Assembly (NCBI RefSeq): GCF_900110245.1 | Contig: NZ_FOCZ01000001.1 | Span: 124,001 to 188,000 of the forward strand | Reading direction: 5' to 3' | DNA: 64,000 bases | From: Niastella yeongjuensis | GTDB taxonomy: Bacteria; Bacteroidota; Bacteroidia; Chitinophagales; Chitinophagaceae | Part shown: positions 16,470-25,395 of the stretch, in pieces | How positions within the stretch are numbered: position 1 is the stretch's first letter | How the letters are laid out: every line of letters begins with the position of its first letter | Translations under genes and position numbers: made by a program | Notes under the pieces: generated by a model | Database searches by the model: none | What the model saw: only the letters and a program-made list of their open reading frames with translations | Told to the model about the DNA's origin: nothing

Positions 16470-17684
16470 CTAGCGCTGGCTTGCAATTAACAGGTTAAGA
16501 TCGGTATACTTTAAATCGAAGCGTTGACTTAAGTGGAAATTAGTGAGTGCGCCTTTGAATAGATATATACCACTGCGCAGGTGGACTTTATGCCATACGA
16601 GGTTTTCAAAACCGCCCTCCTCGCCTGCTTCAAGCAGCAAAGGCATCAATACATTACTGATGGCCTGTGAAGCGGTACGTGCAAAGCCTGATGGTATGTT
16701 GGGCACACAATAGTGAATAACACCGTACTTCATAAATATCGGTTGTTCATGACCGGTTATCTCTGATGTTTCAAAACAACCACCGCGGTCGATACTAACA
16801 TCAATGATCACACTACCTGGTCGCATATTGCTCACCATTTCTTCGCTCACCACAACCGGTGTGCGGCCGCTTTGCGAACCGAGGGCCCCTACGGCAACCT
16901 CACAGGTCTTTAATTGCTTGGCCAGAATGCGGGGCTCTATTACAGAAGTCCACATACGCTGACCGATATTATTCTGCAACCGTTTTAACCGGTATACACT
17001 ATTGTCGAATACTTTTACCGAGGCTCCCAAAGCCAATGCGGCCCGGGCAGCAAACTCACCCACGATCCCTGCACCCAGGATAATTACCTTGGTAGGCGGA
17101 ATACCCGAAATGCCACCCAGCAATACGCCCTTGCCATGGTTGGCCGAACTGAGGTATTGGGCTGCAATGAGCATCACCGCGCTTCCGGCAATTTCACTCA
17201 TGCTGCGCACAATGGGTAAACTGTCGCTGTCGTCCTTTAAATTTTCGAAGGAGATGGCAGTAATGCGTTTTTCCATCATCTTTTGCAGAAACTCAGCCTT
17301 CATGGCCGACAGGTGGATGGGGGAAATGATCACCTGGTTCATTTGCAGATGGGGCAGGTCTTCTTCTACCACCGGGGCGCTTTTTACCAGAATTGGCGCT
17401 TTATACACCTGCGCCTTCTCGTATACGATCTTGGCGCCGGCCTCGCTATAATCGCGGTCGCGAAAATGGGCGGCCTCCCCGGCGTTGTGCTCAATTACTA
17501 CATTGTGCCCGTTGCTAACCAACACCCCTACTGCGTCGGGGGTCAGCGCAATGCGGTTTTCCTGGAACGCAGTTTCTTTTGGTATTCCAATGTGCAACTC
17601 AGACCCTTTGGGTTTTATATCCAGAGTTTCCTGAAGCGTTTCGTAACTAAAAGAAGTGCTGATGATCGGCTTTTGCTGGGACAT
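16470..17684 (-). CDS. ald: Alanine dehydrogenase
   Basis: A 404-residue NAD-dependent alanine dehydrogenase of the AlaDH/PNT family, interconverting L-alanine and pyruvate plus ammonia. The N-terminal domain has HIGIPKETAFQENRIALTP and the substrate-side KSAPVVEEDL and ISPIHLSAM segments. The nucleotide domain shows KVIILGAGIVGEFAARAALALGA, and near the end VPNIPSGFARTASQAISN is conserved. The C-terminus (HKVHLRSGIYLFKGALTNFHLSQRF) is longer than in Bacillus-type enzymes (near 370 residues), as is usual in Bacteroidota. tsaE lies 189 bases upstream on the same strand. The gap between them holds a paired 7-bp repeat array, so cotranscription is uncertain. Confidence 0.9.
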   Translation of the reverse strand: MSQQKPIISTSFSYETLQETLDIKPKGSELHIGIPKETAFQENRIALTPDAVGVLVSNGHNVVIEHNAGEAAHFRDRDYSEAGAKIVYEKAQVYKAPILVKSAPVVEEDLPHLQMNQVIISPIHLSAMKAEFLQKMMEKRITAISFENLKDDSDSLPIVRSMSEIAGSAVMLIAAQYLSSANHGKGVLLGGISGIPPTKVIILGAGIVGEFAARAALALGASVKVFDNSVYRLKRLQNNIGQRMWTSVIEPRILAKQLKTCEVAVGALGSQSGRTPVVVSEEMVSNMRPGSVIIDVSIDRGGCFETSEITGHEQPIFMKYGVIHYCVPNIPSGFARTASQAISNVLMPLLLEAGEEGGFENLVWHKVHLRSGIYLFKGALTNFHLSQRFDLKYTDLNLLIASQR

Positions 17685-17740
17685 GTAGCAGTAAATGATT
17701 TTACCCCCATTATCGGGGCCACAAGTTACAAATTAAAATC

Positions 17741-17842
17741 GAAGTAGGAATTAGGAGGCAGGAAGTAAGAAGAACCTTTAATTTGAACCTCGCGCAGACC
17801 TTCTTACCTCATATTTCGTACTTCTTACTTCATAATTCAGCT
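17741..17842. repeat. Inverted pair of 7-bp tandem arrays
   Basis: The left half (17741-17775) reads gaagtag, gaattag, gaggcag, gaagtaa, gaagaac. The right half (17801-17842) reads ttcttac, ctcatat, ttcgtac, ttcttac, ttcataa, ttcagct. The right units are the reverse complement type of the left units, so the halves could pair across a 25-base loop. They fill the tsaE-ald gap. Confidence 0.85.
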
Positions 17843-17873
17843 ATTTACTATCATTCGGGCCTTACTTTAGACG

Positions 17874-18287
17874 TTATACACCAGAAATATTAATGATCCT
17901 TGTATTGGGGTCCACCACCTGGATCTCTACCCTTGCGGTATCCTCGGGAAAAATGCCTTCGGCCCGGGCTGGCCATTCAACCAGACAAATATCCCCGGAA
18001 TACAGGCAATCCTCTACCCCGGCCCGTACAGCCTCTTCCTCATCCTTCAACCGGTACAGGTCGATATGAAAAACCCGGCCACCGGGATATTTATATTCAT
18101 TTATGATGGAAAAAGTAGGGCTTCCTACCGTACTTGTTACCCCTTTTTCATCGCAAAGGGCGTGAATAAGGGTTGTTTTGCCGGCGCCCATATCGCCATA
18201 AAAGGCAATCACCTTACGCCCATCAATAAGTTCCCAAAACCGATGGGCCGTTTGTCTGATGTTGTCTAATGTAGAGTGCAGCTGCAT
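17874..18287 (-). CDS. tsaE: tRNA threonylcarbamoyladenosine biosynthesis ATPase
   Basis: A 137-residue TsaE (YjeE) protein. With TsaB, TsaC and TsaD it makes the t6A modification at position 37 of ANN-decoding tRNAs; TsaE supplies the ATPase needed for turnover. Walker A is FYGDMGAGKTTLIHAL near residue 30. TSTVGSPTFSIINEY is the conserved switch segment, HIDLYRL and the VEWPARAEGIFP region complete the family pattern. The length is normal. It is the first gene of a reverse-strand group leading to ald. Confidence 0.95.
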   Translation of the reverse strand: MQLHSTLDNIRQTAHRFWELIDGRKVIAFYGDMGAGKTTLIHALCDEKGVTSTVGSPTFSIINEYKYPGGRVFHIDLYRLKDEEEAVRAGVEDCLYSGDICLVEWPARAEGIFPEDTARVEIQVVDPNTRIINISGV

Positions 18288-18395
18288 AAAGACGCAAAGA
18301 TAATGGCCATGGGGCGGAACGACAGATTTAAGTTAAAATTGCAACCGGGTGTACATAATATTCATATTATGCCGGGAATTAAGGTTATTGAGCGG

Positions 18396-18403
18396 TAAAT
18401 TTG
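18396..18403 (+). promoter_or_regulatory. Candidate -7 element for the P-type ATPase gene
   Basis: TAAATTTG fits TAnnTTTG and is 23 bases before the ATG at 18426. No clear -33 box is present. Confidence 0.45.
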
Positions 18404-18425
18404 CAAATACACTCAACCCCATTGG

Positions 18426-20552
18426 ATGAACATGAATAAAGTGAATTGGAAAGTAGATGGCATGACCTGTTCAAATTGTGCACTGACCGTTCAGCAATAC
18501 CTCACCGGCGAAGGCCTCGAAAATGTGAAGGTAAACCTGATGGGGGGTGAAGTGAGCTTTGATCCAAACGGCAAAAATGAACAACAGATCATCAAAGGCA
18601 TAGAATCACTGGGCTATACCGTTCAAAACGAAACACTGCCCGGTTCCCAAAAACGTAAACGATTATTTACCTCCCACAAACAACGCTTTTTATTCTGCCT
18701 GATCTTTACCCTGCCATTGATGCTGCACATGTTCAATAAGTGGCTGCACCTCCACTGGCTGATGGACCCCTGGCTGCAACTGGGGCTTTGTTTACCTGTT
18801 TACGTAGTGGGCATGGGCTTTTTTGGCCGCAGCGCCATAAAAAGCATTCGCAACCGCATGCCCAATATGAATGTATTGGTGGCTATTGGCGCCACTGCAG
18901 CGTTTGTATACAGCTTAACCGGCGCCCTCATGAACCTAGGGCCGCAGTATATGTTCTTTGAAACCACCGCCTCCATCATTACCCTGGTCTTCCTGGGTAA
19001 TTTTTTGGAAGATGCTTCCATACAATCTACCCAACGGGCACTGAACAGCCTGGCCAAATCACAAAAAATGATGGCCAACATGATCGCCTTTGATGAAAAT
19101 CACCAGGAGATCATCTTCCCAATGGAGAATACGCAACTCCGTGCCGGTGATCTGATCCTGATCAAAAGCGGGGAACAGGTTCCGGTTGATTGTAAAATAT
19201 TATCAGGCGACGCTACCGTAAACGAATCCATTATCACCGGCGAAAGTTCGCCCATTCATAAAAAAGGAAAAGATAAACTGATCGGCGGCAGTATTGTCGT
19301 TGATGGCATTCTAAGGGCCCAGGTTACGGCCGAAGCAAAAGATTCGGTGCTTTCGAATATCATCAACCTGGTAAAACAGGCGCAAAGCGAAAAACCGCCG
19401 GTTCAACAACTGGCCGATAAGATCAGCGCCATATTTGTTCCGCTGGTACTGGCTATTGCGGTTGTTGCCTTTGCAGCAAACTACCTGATCCTTCATGACT
19501 TTACCATCGCCCTGATGCGCAGCATAGCCATTCTGGTAATTGCCTGCCCATGCGCCATGGGACTGGCCACACCTGCCGCTATTGCGGTTGGATTGGGCAG
19601 AGCCGCCAAAAACGGGATGCTCTTCCGCAATGCCAAAAGCCTTGAATTGTTCAGGACCATCAAACAAGTGGTTTTTGATAAAACCGGTACGCTTACCACT
19701 GGCCGGTTCGAACTGTCTGATTACCGGTTGGAGACAGACGCCATTACCGTTGAAGAATTCAAGCACATTGCTTTCTCCCTGGAGAAATACTCCAACCACC
19801 CTATAGCCCAGTGTATAACACTCAGCTGGAAACGAAAAGATGCGATCCGCTGGACTAAAATAACAGAGAAGAAAGGGATCGGTATGATGGGCACTACCGC
19901 AAACGGCGACCAATACATAGCCGGTTCGTTCGAAACCGCGATGGCATTGACCACCGACGACTCACACAATGTATATATCATCAGAAATGGGCAGTTACTG
20001 GGTTGGATAGACGTGAGGGATGAAGTACGCCCCGAAGCCATTTCTATTGTACAATATCTTCGCCACCGCAACATCCGTACTGTGTTACTGAGTGGTGACC
20101 GGCTGCCCAAATGCCGTCAGCTGGCGAATTTGCTGGGCATCGATGAAGTGATAGCAGAGAAAAAACCCGAGGAGAAAATGGCTGTCATCGAAGACCTCAC
20201 GCTACAGGGCCCCACTGCCATGGTGGGCGATGGTATCAATGATGCGCCTGCGCTGGCAAAAGCCACCATTGGCATCTCATTGAGCGAAGCATCACAGATA
20301 GCCATGCAAACCGCCGATGTGGTACTGATGAACAGCGGTATTAAAAACCTGCCTCTTGCATTGGGACTTGGCCGCCATACTTTTCTTACCATCAAACAAA
20401 ATCTTTTCTGGGCATTTATTTACAATATTATTGCCATCCCTGTGGCCGGGTTTGGCCTGCTCACCCCCACCTTTGGCGCATTGGTAATGGGGTTGAGCGA
20501 TGTGGTGCTGGCTGCTAACTCGGTGAAGCTTTTCGTTAAGAAGGTAGCATAA
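18426..20552 (+). CDS. copA: Copper-type heavy-metal P1B ATPase
   Basis: A 708-residue P1B-type ATPase in the inner membrane, exporting Cu(I) or a similar ion from the cytoplasm. One N-terminal heavy-metal domain carries GMTCSNC (about residues 12-18). Paired helices follow, then the actuator loop with TGESSPIHKKG, the CPC ion site in IACPCAMGLATPAA, the phosphorylation site DKTGTLTTG, SNHPIAQ (the HP motif), MVGDGINDAPALAKA and two last helices. CPC fits Cu(I) or Ag(I) best, so copA is the likely name. No metal-responsive regulator or copper chaperone gene is adjacent. recQ follows after 3 bases and is probably cotranscribed. Confidence 0.93.
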   Translation: MNMNKVNWKVDGMTCSNCALTVQQYLTGEGLENVKVNLMGGEVSFDPNGKNEQQIIKGIESLGYTVQNETLPGSQKRKRLFTSHKQRFLFCLIFTLPLMLHMFNKWLHLHWLMDPWLQLGLCLPVYVVGMGFFGRSAIKSIRNRMPNMNVLVAIGATAAFVYSLTGALMNLGPQYMFFETTASIITLVFLGNFLEDASIQSTQRALNSLAKSQKMMANMIAFDENHQEIIFPMENTQLRAGDLILIKSGEQVPVDCKILSGDATVNESIITGESSPIHKKGKDKLIGGSIVVDGILRAQVTAEAKDSVLSNIINLVKQAQSEKPPVQQLADKISAIFVPLVLAIAVVAFAANYLILHDFTIALMRSIAILVIACPCAMGLATPAAIAVGLGRAAKNGMLFRNAKSLELFRTIKQVVFDKTGTLTTGRFELSDYRLETDAITVEEFKHIAFSLEKYSNHPIAQCITLSWKRKDAIRWTKITEKKGIGMMGTTANGDQYIAGSFETAMALTTDDSHNVYIIRNGQLLGWIDVRDEVRPEAISIVQYLRHRNIRTVLLSGDRLPKCRQLANLLGIDEVIAEKKPEEKMAVIEDLTLQGPTAMVGDGINDAPALAKATIGISLSEASQIAMQTADVVLMNSGIKNLPLALGLGRHTFLTIKQNLFWAFIYNIIAIPVAGFGLLTPTFGALVMGLSDVVLAANSVKLFVKKVA

Positions 20553-20555
20553 CCA

Positions 20556-22457
20556 ATGAACATTCATCAGATACTAAAAGCATATTGGGGGCACTCAAAT
20601 TTCCGGCCGCTTCAGGAGGAAATAATAAACGCCGTATTGAGTGGAAAAGACGCCCTCGCCCTGATGCCAACAGGTGGAGGTAAATCCCTTTGCTTTCAGG
20701 TGCCGGCAATGGCAAAGGAAGGATTGTGTTTGGTAATAAGTCCATTGATCGCTTTGATGAAAGACCAGGTAGATAACCTGAAGCGAAAAGGCATAACGGC
20801 TTTTGCCATCTATTCAGGCATGAGCCGCAAGGAAGTGATCAACATCCTGAAACTGGCAACCAGCAGCAACTGCAAATTCTTATACGTTTCACCGGAGCGG
20901 TTAGAAACCACTCTATTCCAGGAGTATCTTCCAGCCCTCGACATTAACCTAATCGCTGTAGATGAAGCCCATTGTATTTCTCAATGGGGATACGATTTCA
21001 GACCACCTTACTTACGTATTGCGGCCTTACGCGAAGAACTGCCCGGCATTCCTGTTTTGGCATTGACCGCCTCTGCAACGCCGGCAGTGCAAAAAGATAT
21101 TTGCGAAAAACTGCAGTTTAAAAATCCATCGATCTTCAGCCGCTCGTTTGAACGGCCGAATTTATCATACAGTGTATTTACCGTTGATTCAAAGATCAAC
21201 AAGATCACTGAGATCTTGCAGAAAGTAAACGGCAGCAGCATTGTTTATTGTAAAAGCCGTAAACGAACCAAAGAGATCAGCGATCTGCTGAACACGCATG
21301 GCATTACAGCCGATTTCTATCATGCCGGTTTACAACAGGAAGAACGGATGCGCAAACAAACGGCCTGGATCAATAACTCCATTCGTACCATCGTTTGCAC
21401 CAACGCCTTCGGTATGGGCATAGACAAACCTGATGTGCGGGTAGTAGTGCATGCAGATGTGCCCGATTGCCTGGAAAATTATTACCAGGAAGCAGGCCGC
21501 GCCGGACGGGATGAAAAGAAATCATACGCCGTTTTATTATACAACAATAAGGACCTGGAGGAATTGCAACAGTTACCCGACATCCGCTTCCCAACCATCG
21601 AAAGTATTCGACAGGTATATGAAGCCCTGATGAACTACCTGCAGATCCCGGCCGGTTCGGGAGAAGGTAATTACTACAACTTCGACTTCACGGATTTTGT
21701 AAAAAAATTCAGGATAGATATTAACCTCGCCATTTATGCCATAAAAGCATTGGAGCAGGAAGGCTGGGTTTCGTATAGTGAACAGATCTTTTTACCATCA
21801 CGCATTCAATTTGTAACCAATAAAAGCTGGTTGTATCAGTTTGAAACCGATAACCCCAAACTGGAACCCGTTATAAAAACGCTGCTGCGTACGTACGAAG
21901 GCATTTTTGACTTGCCGGTTAGTATCCATGAAAAAAGCATTGCGTATTTGTTGCGCCGGGAAGAAGCAGATATTATACCCGACCTGAAAAGACTACATGC
22001 CAATGCTATCATAGAATACATTCCTAAAAAGGATAGTCCGCAAATGTACCTGTTGTTGAACCGGGTAAGGCCAGAAGCCTTACGGATCAACATGGCTGCT
22101 TATGAAAAAAGAAAGCAACAGTTTATTGAACGCATCCATAAAATGATGGAATACATTCATGCAGGTAAACAATGCCGCAGTCAATTTATCGCTGCTTATT
22201 TTGGCGATGAAAAAACAAAAGCCTGCGGCATATGCGACAACTGTCTGAAACAAAAAGACCATGGTCTTACAGCCGATGAGTTTAATGCCATAACCCATTC
22301 CATATTTACCATTATTCGCCAGCAACCTGTATTGAGTGAAGTATTACCACAACAATTATCCGGTATAAAAAAAGACAAACTCTATAAAGTGCTCGACTTC
22401 TTACAAAGCGAAAACAAGATCTTTATAGATAAAGATGGGTATGTGAAACTGGCGTAA
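20556..22457 (+). CDS. recQ: RecQ-family ATP-dependent DNA helicase
   Basis: A 633-residue RecQ helicase acting 3'-to-5' in replication fork and recombination repair. Motif 0/I: FRPLQEEIINAVLSGKDALALMPTGGGKS in residues about 17-45; motif II DEAHCISQWG; motif III LTASATP; motif V/VI TNAFGMGIDKPDVR and YYQEAGRAGRDE. The RQC zinc site is CRSQFIAAYFGD with CGICDNC near residue 560. The aromatic-rich loop after DEAH reads GYDFRPPYLRI, where GHDFRPEY is commoner. There is no obvious HRDC domain, so it is slightly shorter than many RecQ proteins with one. The 3-base gap to copA suggests an operon without a clear functional link. Confidence 0.95.
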   Translation: MNIHQILKAYWGHSNFRPLQEEIINAVLSGKDALALMPTGGGKSLCFQVPAMAKEGLCLVISPLIALMKDQVDNLKRKGITAFAIYSGMSRKEVINILKLATSSNCKFLYVSPERLETTLFQEYLPALDINLIAVDEAHCISQWGYDFRPPYLRIAALREELPGIPVLALTASATPAVQKDICEKLQFKNPSIFSRSFERPNLSYSVFTVDSKINKITEILQKVNGSSIVYCKSRKRTKEISDLLNTHGITADFYHAGLQQEERMRKQTAWINNSIRTIVCTNAFGMGIDKPDVRVVVHADVPDCLENYYQEAGRAGRDEKKSYAVLLYNNKDLEELQQLPDIRFPTIESIRQVYEALMNYLQIPAGSGEGNYYNFDFTDFVKKFRIDINLAIYAIKALEQEGWVSYSEQIFLPSRIQFVTNKSWLYQFETDNPKLEPVIKTLLRTYEGIFDLPVSIHEKSIAYLLRREEADIIPDLKRLHANAIIEYIPKKDSPQMYLLLNRVRPEALRINMAAYEKRKQQFIERIHKMMEYIHAGKQCRSQFIAAYFGDEKTKACGICDNCLKQKDHGLTADEFNAITHSIFTIIRQQPVLSEVLPQQLSGIKKDKLYKVLDFLQSENKIFIDKDGYVKLA

Positions 22458-22464
22458 ATAAAAA

Positions 22465-22489
22465 GTCCGGTGTGTTACCACAACCGGAC
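22465..22489. terminator. Hairpin between convergent recQ and lipoprotein gene
   Basis: A 7-bp stem GTCCGGT/ACCGGAC with an inner GTG/CAC pairing lies 8 bases after the recQ stop. A short A-run precedes it, so it could act on the reverse strand too. No long T-run follows on the plus strand. Confidence 0.5.
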
Positions 22490-22510
22490 CTGTATACAAT
22501 TCTTCCCTTT

Positions 22511-23071
22511 TTATTTTTTTGGCATATGCATACCTACCTGCGACATCATGGTGTTGGGCGATTGCACGTTGTGGTGTTCTGTTATCAATCCCTCATCGTT
22601 TAGTTTGAAAATATCAACGTCCTTTACCTTATACGATTTATTGGTCGCCTTCATACCCATGAAATCACCTTTCCAGGTGCCCGTCTGATCGGCCCAAACC
22701 GCTACCCAGTCGCCATCAGCTATATACTTCACATTTTCGGCTTTGTTATCAGGAAAAGCGGTCATCCAACCGTTGATCATCTTTGCAATACTATCTCTTC
22801 CTTTAACTGGCGGCATGCTGCCATCGCCATAATCAACTACATCGGCAGTACAATACTTCAACGCGTCATTTACGTTGTGCGAATTCATGGCATCATAGCT
22901 GGCCATGACCGCCTTTTTGTTACGTTCAGATTTGCTTTCCGAAGTAGCTGTTCCTGCGGTAGTGTCGTTCATTTTGGCTTCTGTTCCTCCTTCCGCCGTT
23001 TTGTTGACGTTTGATTCACAGGCCGCAAAAAGGATGGTTGTTGCGGCAACCAATACAAGCGATTTCTTCAT
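22511..23071 (-). CDS. Lipoprotein with a SnoaL/NTF2-like domain
   Basis: A 186-residue lipoprotein. The signal peptide ends in the lipobox LFAAC, followed by a Ser/Thr/Lys-rich linker to about residue 50. The rest is a SnoaL-like (NTF2-fold) domain: AVMASYDAMNSHNVNDALKY, DVVDYGDGSMPPVKGRDSI, WMTAFPDNKAENV, DGDWVAVWADQTGTWKGDF and KVKDVDIFKLNDEGLITEHH. Such domains bind small hydrophobic ligands or act as isomerases/cyclases, but catalytic residues vary. The role is unknown. It is convergent with recQ and appears monocistronic. Confidence 0.85.
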   Translation of the reverse strand: MKKSLVLVAATTILFAACESNVNKTAEGGTEAKMNDTTAGTATSESKSERNKKAVMASYDAMNSHNVNDALKYCTADVVDYGDGSMPPVKGRDSIAKMINGWMTAFPDNKAENVKYIADGDWVAVWADQTGTWKGDFMGMKATNKSYKVKDVDIFKLNDEGLITEHHNVQSPNTMMSQVGMHMPKK

Positions 23072-23205
23072 AATTGTTATTTTAGGTTAAAGAATAAACA
23101 TCCCTGTCATGTGTAATGACGTATGGTTGGGACTTACGTAACAATAGAAGATACGGGTATGATTGCTGCAAATAAGCCTTGTTATGTCCTTCGCAATCCG
23201 GTATT

Positions 23206-24768
23206 CTAAAACCAGCTGCTCGTTTTTTTGCGTGATGAACTTTTGCCACCTAACCCCAGAGCACCCAATAAACTGCGGGTAATAACACTGGCGGCAGTAC
23301 GTCCTATTTGTTTGGTTACGGAGCTTTCCAGTACCTTTTCCAGCGTTGATTTTTCTTCTTTCTTCGATGCTTTGGCCGGCTTATCTGCTGCCTGTTGTTC
23401 CGATTTTTGCGCGGCTTCTTCGAGTTTTGCAGCTAATATTTCACAGGCGCTTTCCCGGTCTTCGTCATTGGCGTATTTCTTCACCAGCTTCGATTGATTG
23501 ACCAGGTTGTCGATTTCTGTATCAGTCAATACATCCATGCGTGAACGGGGCGGTACCAGCATCGTATGTACCAATGGGGTGGGAATACCCTTTTCGTTCA
23601 GGGCGGTGACCAGTGCCTCACCTATACCCAGTTGAGTAAGCAGGTCATCGGTTTTATAATATTCCGTTTCGGGATAGTTTTCAGCAGCCTGTTTAATGGT
23701 CTTTCTGTCGGCAGCAGTGAAAGCACGCAAGGCATGCTGCACCTTTAACCCCAGCTGACTTAAGATAGCGGCGGGAACATCCTGCGGGTTCTGCGTACAA
23801 AAGAAGATACCAACTCCTTTTGAACGAATGAGTTTTATGATGGTTTCAATTTGTTGCAATAAAGCATCGGTAGCTTCCTGAAATACCAGGTGTGCCTCAT
23901 CGATAAACATCACCAGTTTGGGCTTGTCCATGTCACCGGCTTCGGGTAGCGTGGCATATAATTCAGCCAGCATTTGCAGCATAAAGGTGGAGAACAACTT
24001 GTGCCGGTTTTGCATATCGGTTACCCGCAGCACATTTATAATACCACGGCCATCATCGGCAATGCGCATGAGGTCATCAATTTCAAAAGAAGGTTCGCCA
24101 AAGAAATGATCTGCCCCCTGCTGCTGCAGTTCTATTACTTTACGTAAGATGGTACCGGTGCTGGTGGTTGCTATCTTTCCATATGCCGCCTCTATTTCTT
24201 TTTTGCCTTCATTGCTTACATATTGGATCACCTTTATAAAATCTTTCAGATCCAGCAAAGGCATTTTGTTATCGTCGCAATATTTAAAGATGAGCGATAC
24301 AATGCCTTCCTGGGTATCGTTCAGGTCAAGGATCTTCGATAATAAAATGGGACCAAACTCACTTACTGTAGCACGCAGGCGAACACCTTTTTCGTTGCTC
24401 AGGGTCATCAGTTCAACAGGGAAAGCGGCAGGTTTATATTCACCGCCGATCTTTGACAGGCGTTCTTCGATGTTTTTATTTACTGTACCGGCAGCAGCAA
24501 TACCACTCAGGTCGCCTTTTATATCCATCAACAATACGGGTACACTGGCATCGCTCAAAGCTTCGGCAATCAGCTGCAGGGTCTTTGTTTTTCCGGTACC
24601 GGTGGCGCCGGCGATCAGGCCATGCCGGTTCATGGTCTTTAATGGCAGAAATACATCTGTTCCTGCAAGCACTTCTTCACCCAATACAGCCGTCCCTATG
24701 CGAAATGATTCTCCTTTAAATGTATAGTTATCCTTTACCGACTGAACAAATGTATCCTTATTTGCCAT
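23206..24768 (-). CDS. HerA-like DUF853 ATPase
   Basis: A 520-residue P-loop ATPase of the DUF853 (YjgR-like) group related to the HerA/FtsK superfamily. Walker A is AGATGTGKTKTLQLIAEAL near residue 50. The segment VLLMDIKGDLSGIA and Walker B KLVMFIDEAHLVFQEA follow, then GVGIFFCTQNPQDVPAAIL (sensor region) and a C-terminal basic, Lys/Ser-rich tail (KSEQQAADKPAKASKKEEK) that is probably disordered. Hexameric DNA translocase activity is known for HerA, but DUF853 proteins have no settled role. The ATG at 24768 is chosen; a TTG two codons earlier is the alternative. The GroES-like gene is 60 bases upstream on the same strand. Confidence 0.88.
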   Translation of the reverse strand: MANKDTFVQSVKDNYTFKGESFRIGTAVLGEEVLAGTDVFLPLKTMNRHGLIAGATGTGKTKTLQLIAEALSDASVPVLLMDIKGDLSGIAAAGTVNKNIEERLSKIGGEYKPAAFPVELMTLSNEKGVRLRATVSEFGPILLSKILDLNDTQEGIVSLIFKYCDDNKMPLLDLKDFIKVIQYVSNEGKKEIEAAYGKIATTSTGTILRKVIELQQQGADHFFGEPSFEIDDLMRIADDGRGIINVLRVTDMQNRHKLFSTFMLQMLAELYATLPEAGDMDKPKLVMFIDEAHLVFQEATDALLQQIETIIKLIRSKGVGIFFCTQNPQDVPAAILSQLGLKVQHALRAFTAADRKTIKQAAENYPETEYYKTDDLLTQLGIGEALVTALNEKGIPTPLVHTMLVPPRSRMDVLTDTEIDNLVNQSKLVKKYANDEDRESACEILAAKLEEAAQKSEQQAADKPAKASKKEEKSTLEKVLESSVTKQIGRTAASVITRSLLGALGLGGKSSSRKKTSSWF

Positions 24769-24828
24769 ATTCAAATTTTATGGCAGTAAGATACAACTTA
24801 TTGAATATGAAAACAAATGGTGCGGCTC

Positions 24829-25200
24829 TTACATATCTTCTTCCCGTTCCAGCATCAGGATGGCACTTTGCGGAACGATATAATACTTGTCATTTTCGTA
24901 CAACACTTCGGTGGCACCACTCAGCAGGAAGATGGCCAGATCGCCTTCCTTTGCCTGTAAGGGAACATACTTAACCTGTTCTTCGCTGCCTTTCCAGCTT
25001 TCTTCCTCTATTGGCATGGGAATGGCGTATCCCGGACCGGTCTTGATCACATAACCCTGCTGTACTTTTTCGCGTTCCCCTACCCCGGGCGGCAGGTATA
25101 AACCGGTTTCTGTACGTTCATTGGGTTTAGCGGGACGGATCAATACTCTGTCACCAATGACAATAAGTTTTTTGAATTTGTTATCTGTTGTCAAACGCAT
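24829..25200 (-). CDS. Divergent GroES-like co-chaperonin family protein
   Basis: A 123-residue protein with the GroES (Cpn10) beta-barrel pattern: IVIGDRVLIRPAKPNERTE, TGLYLPPGVGEREKVQQG (mobile-loop position) and VIKTGPG, followed by LFLLSG-like AIFLLSGATEVLYENDKYYIV. An insertion between the two halves (MPIEEESWKGSEEQVKYVPLQ) makes it longer than a standard GroES of about 95 residues. There is no groEL beside it, so it is not the housekeeping groES. Similar stand-alone proteins are common in Bacteroidota; a chaperonin partner or another client is unknown. Confidence 0.8.
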   Translation of the reverse strand: MRLTTDNKFKKLIVIGDRVLIRPAKPNERTETGLYLPPGVGEREKVQQGYVIKTGPGYAIPMPIEEESWKGSEEQVKYVPLQAKEGDLAIFLLSGATEVLYENDKYYIVPQSAILMLEREEDM

Positions 25201-25278
25201 ACGACCTTAATTAAAAGCGTAAAATTAACCAATTAACTGTTCATACTGGCTATTTACCATTCATCCGCGGCGGTCCGA

Positions 25279-25304
25279 CTTTGCCAGGGCTTCGCCGGGC
25301 AAAG
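25279..25304. repeat. GC-rich hairpin element
   Basis: CTTTGCC at 25279-25285 pairs with GGCAAAG at 25298-25304, with an inner GGC-TTC-GCC hairpin. It lies in the divergent gap between the GroES-like gene and the response regulator, where the surroundings are AT-rich. Confidence 0.5.
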
Positions 25305-25395
25305 CAGGGATTATTAACAAAAAATTACGCGGATATTGCCGGTTATGGCAAATGATTTAACTTTATTTACACTATCGAACTAAATCTACATCACA

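Noticed and set aside
19311-19913. 200-residue reverse-strand ORF inside copA
   Set aside because: It is antisense to conserved P-type ATPase motifs and shows no recognisable domain.
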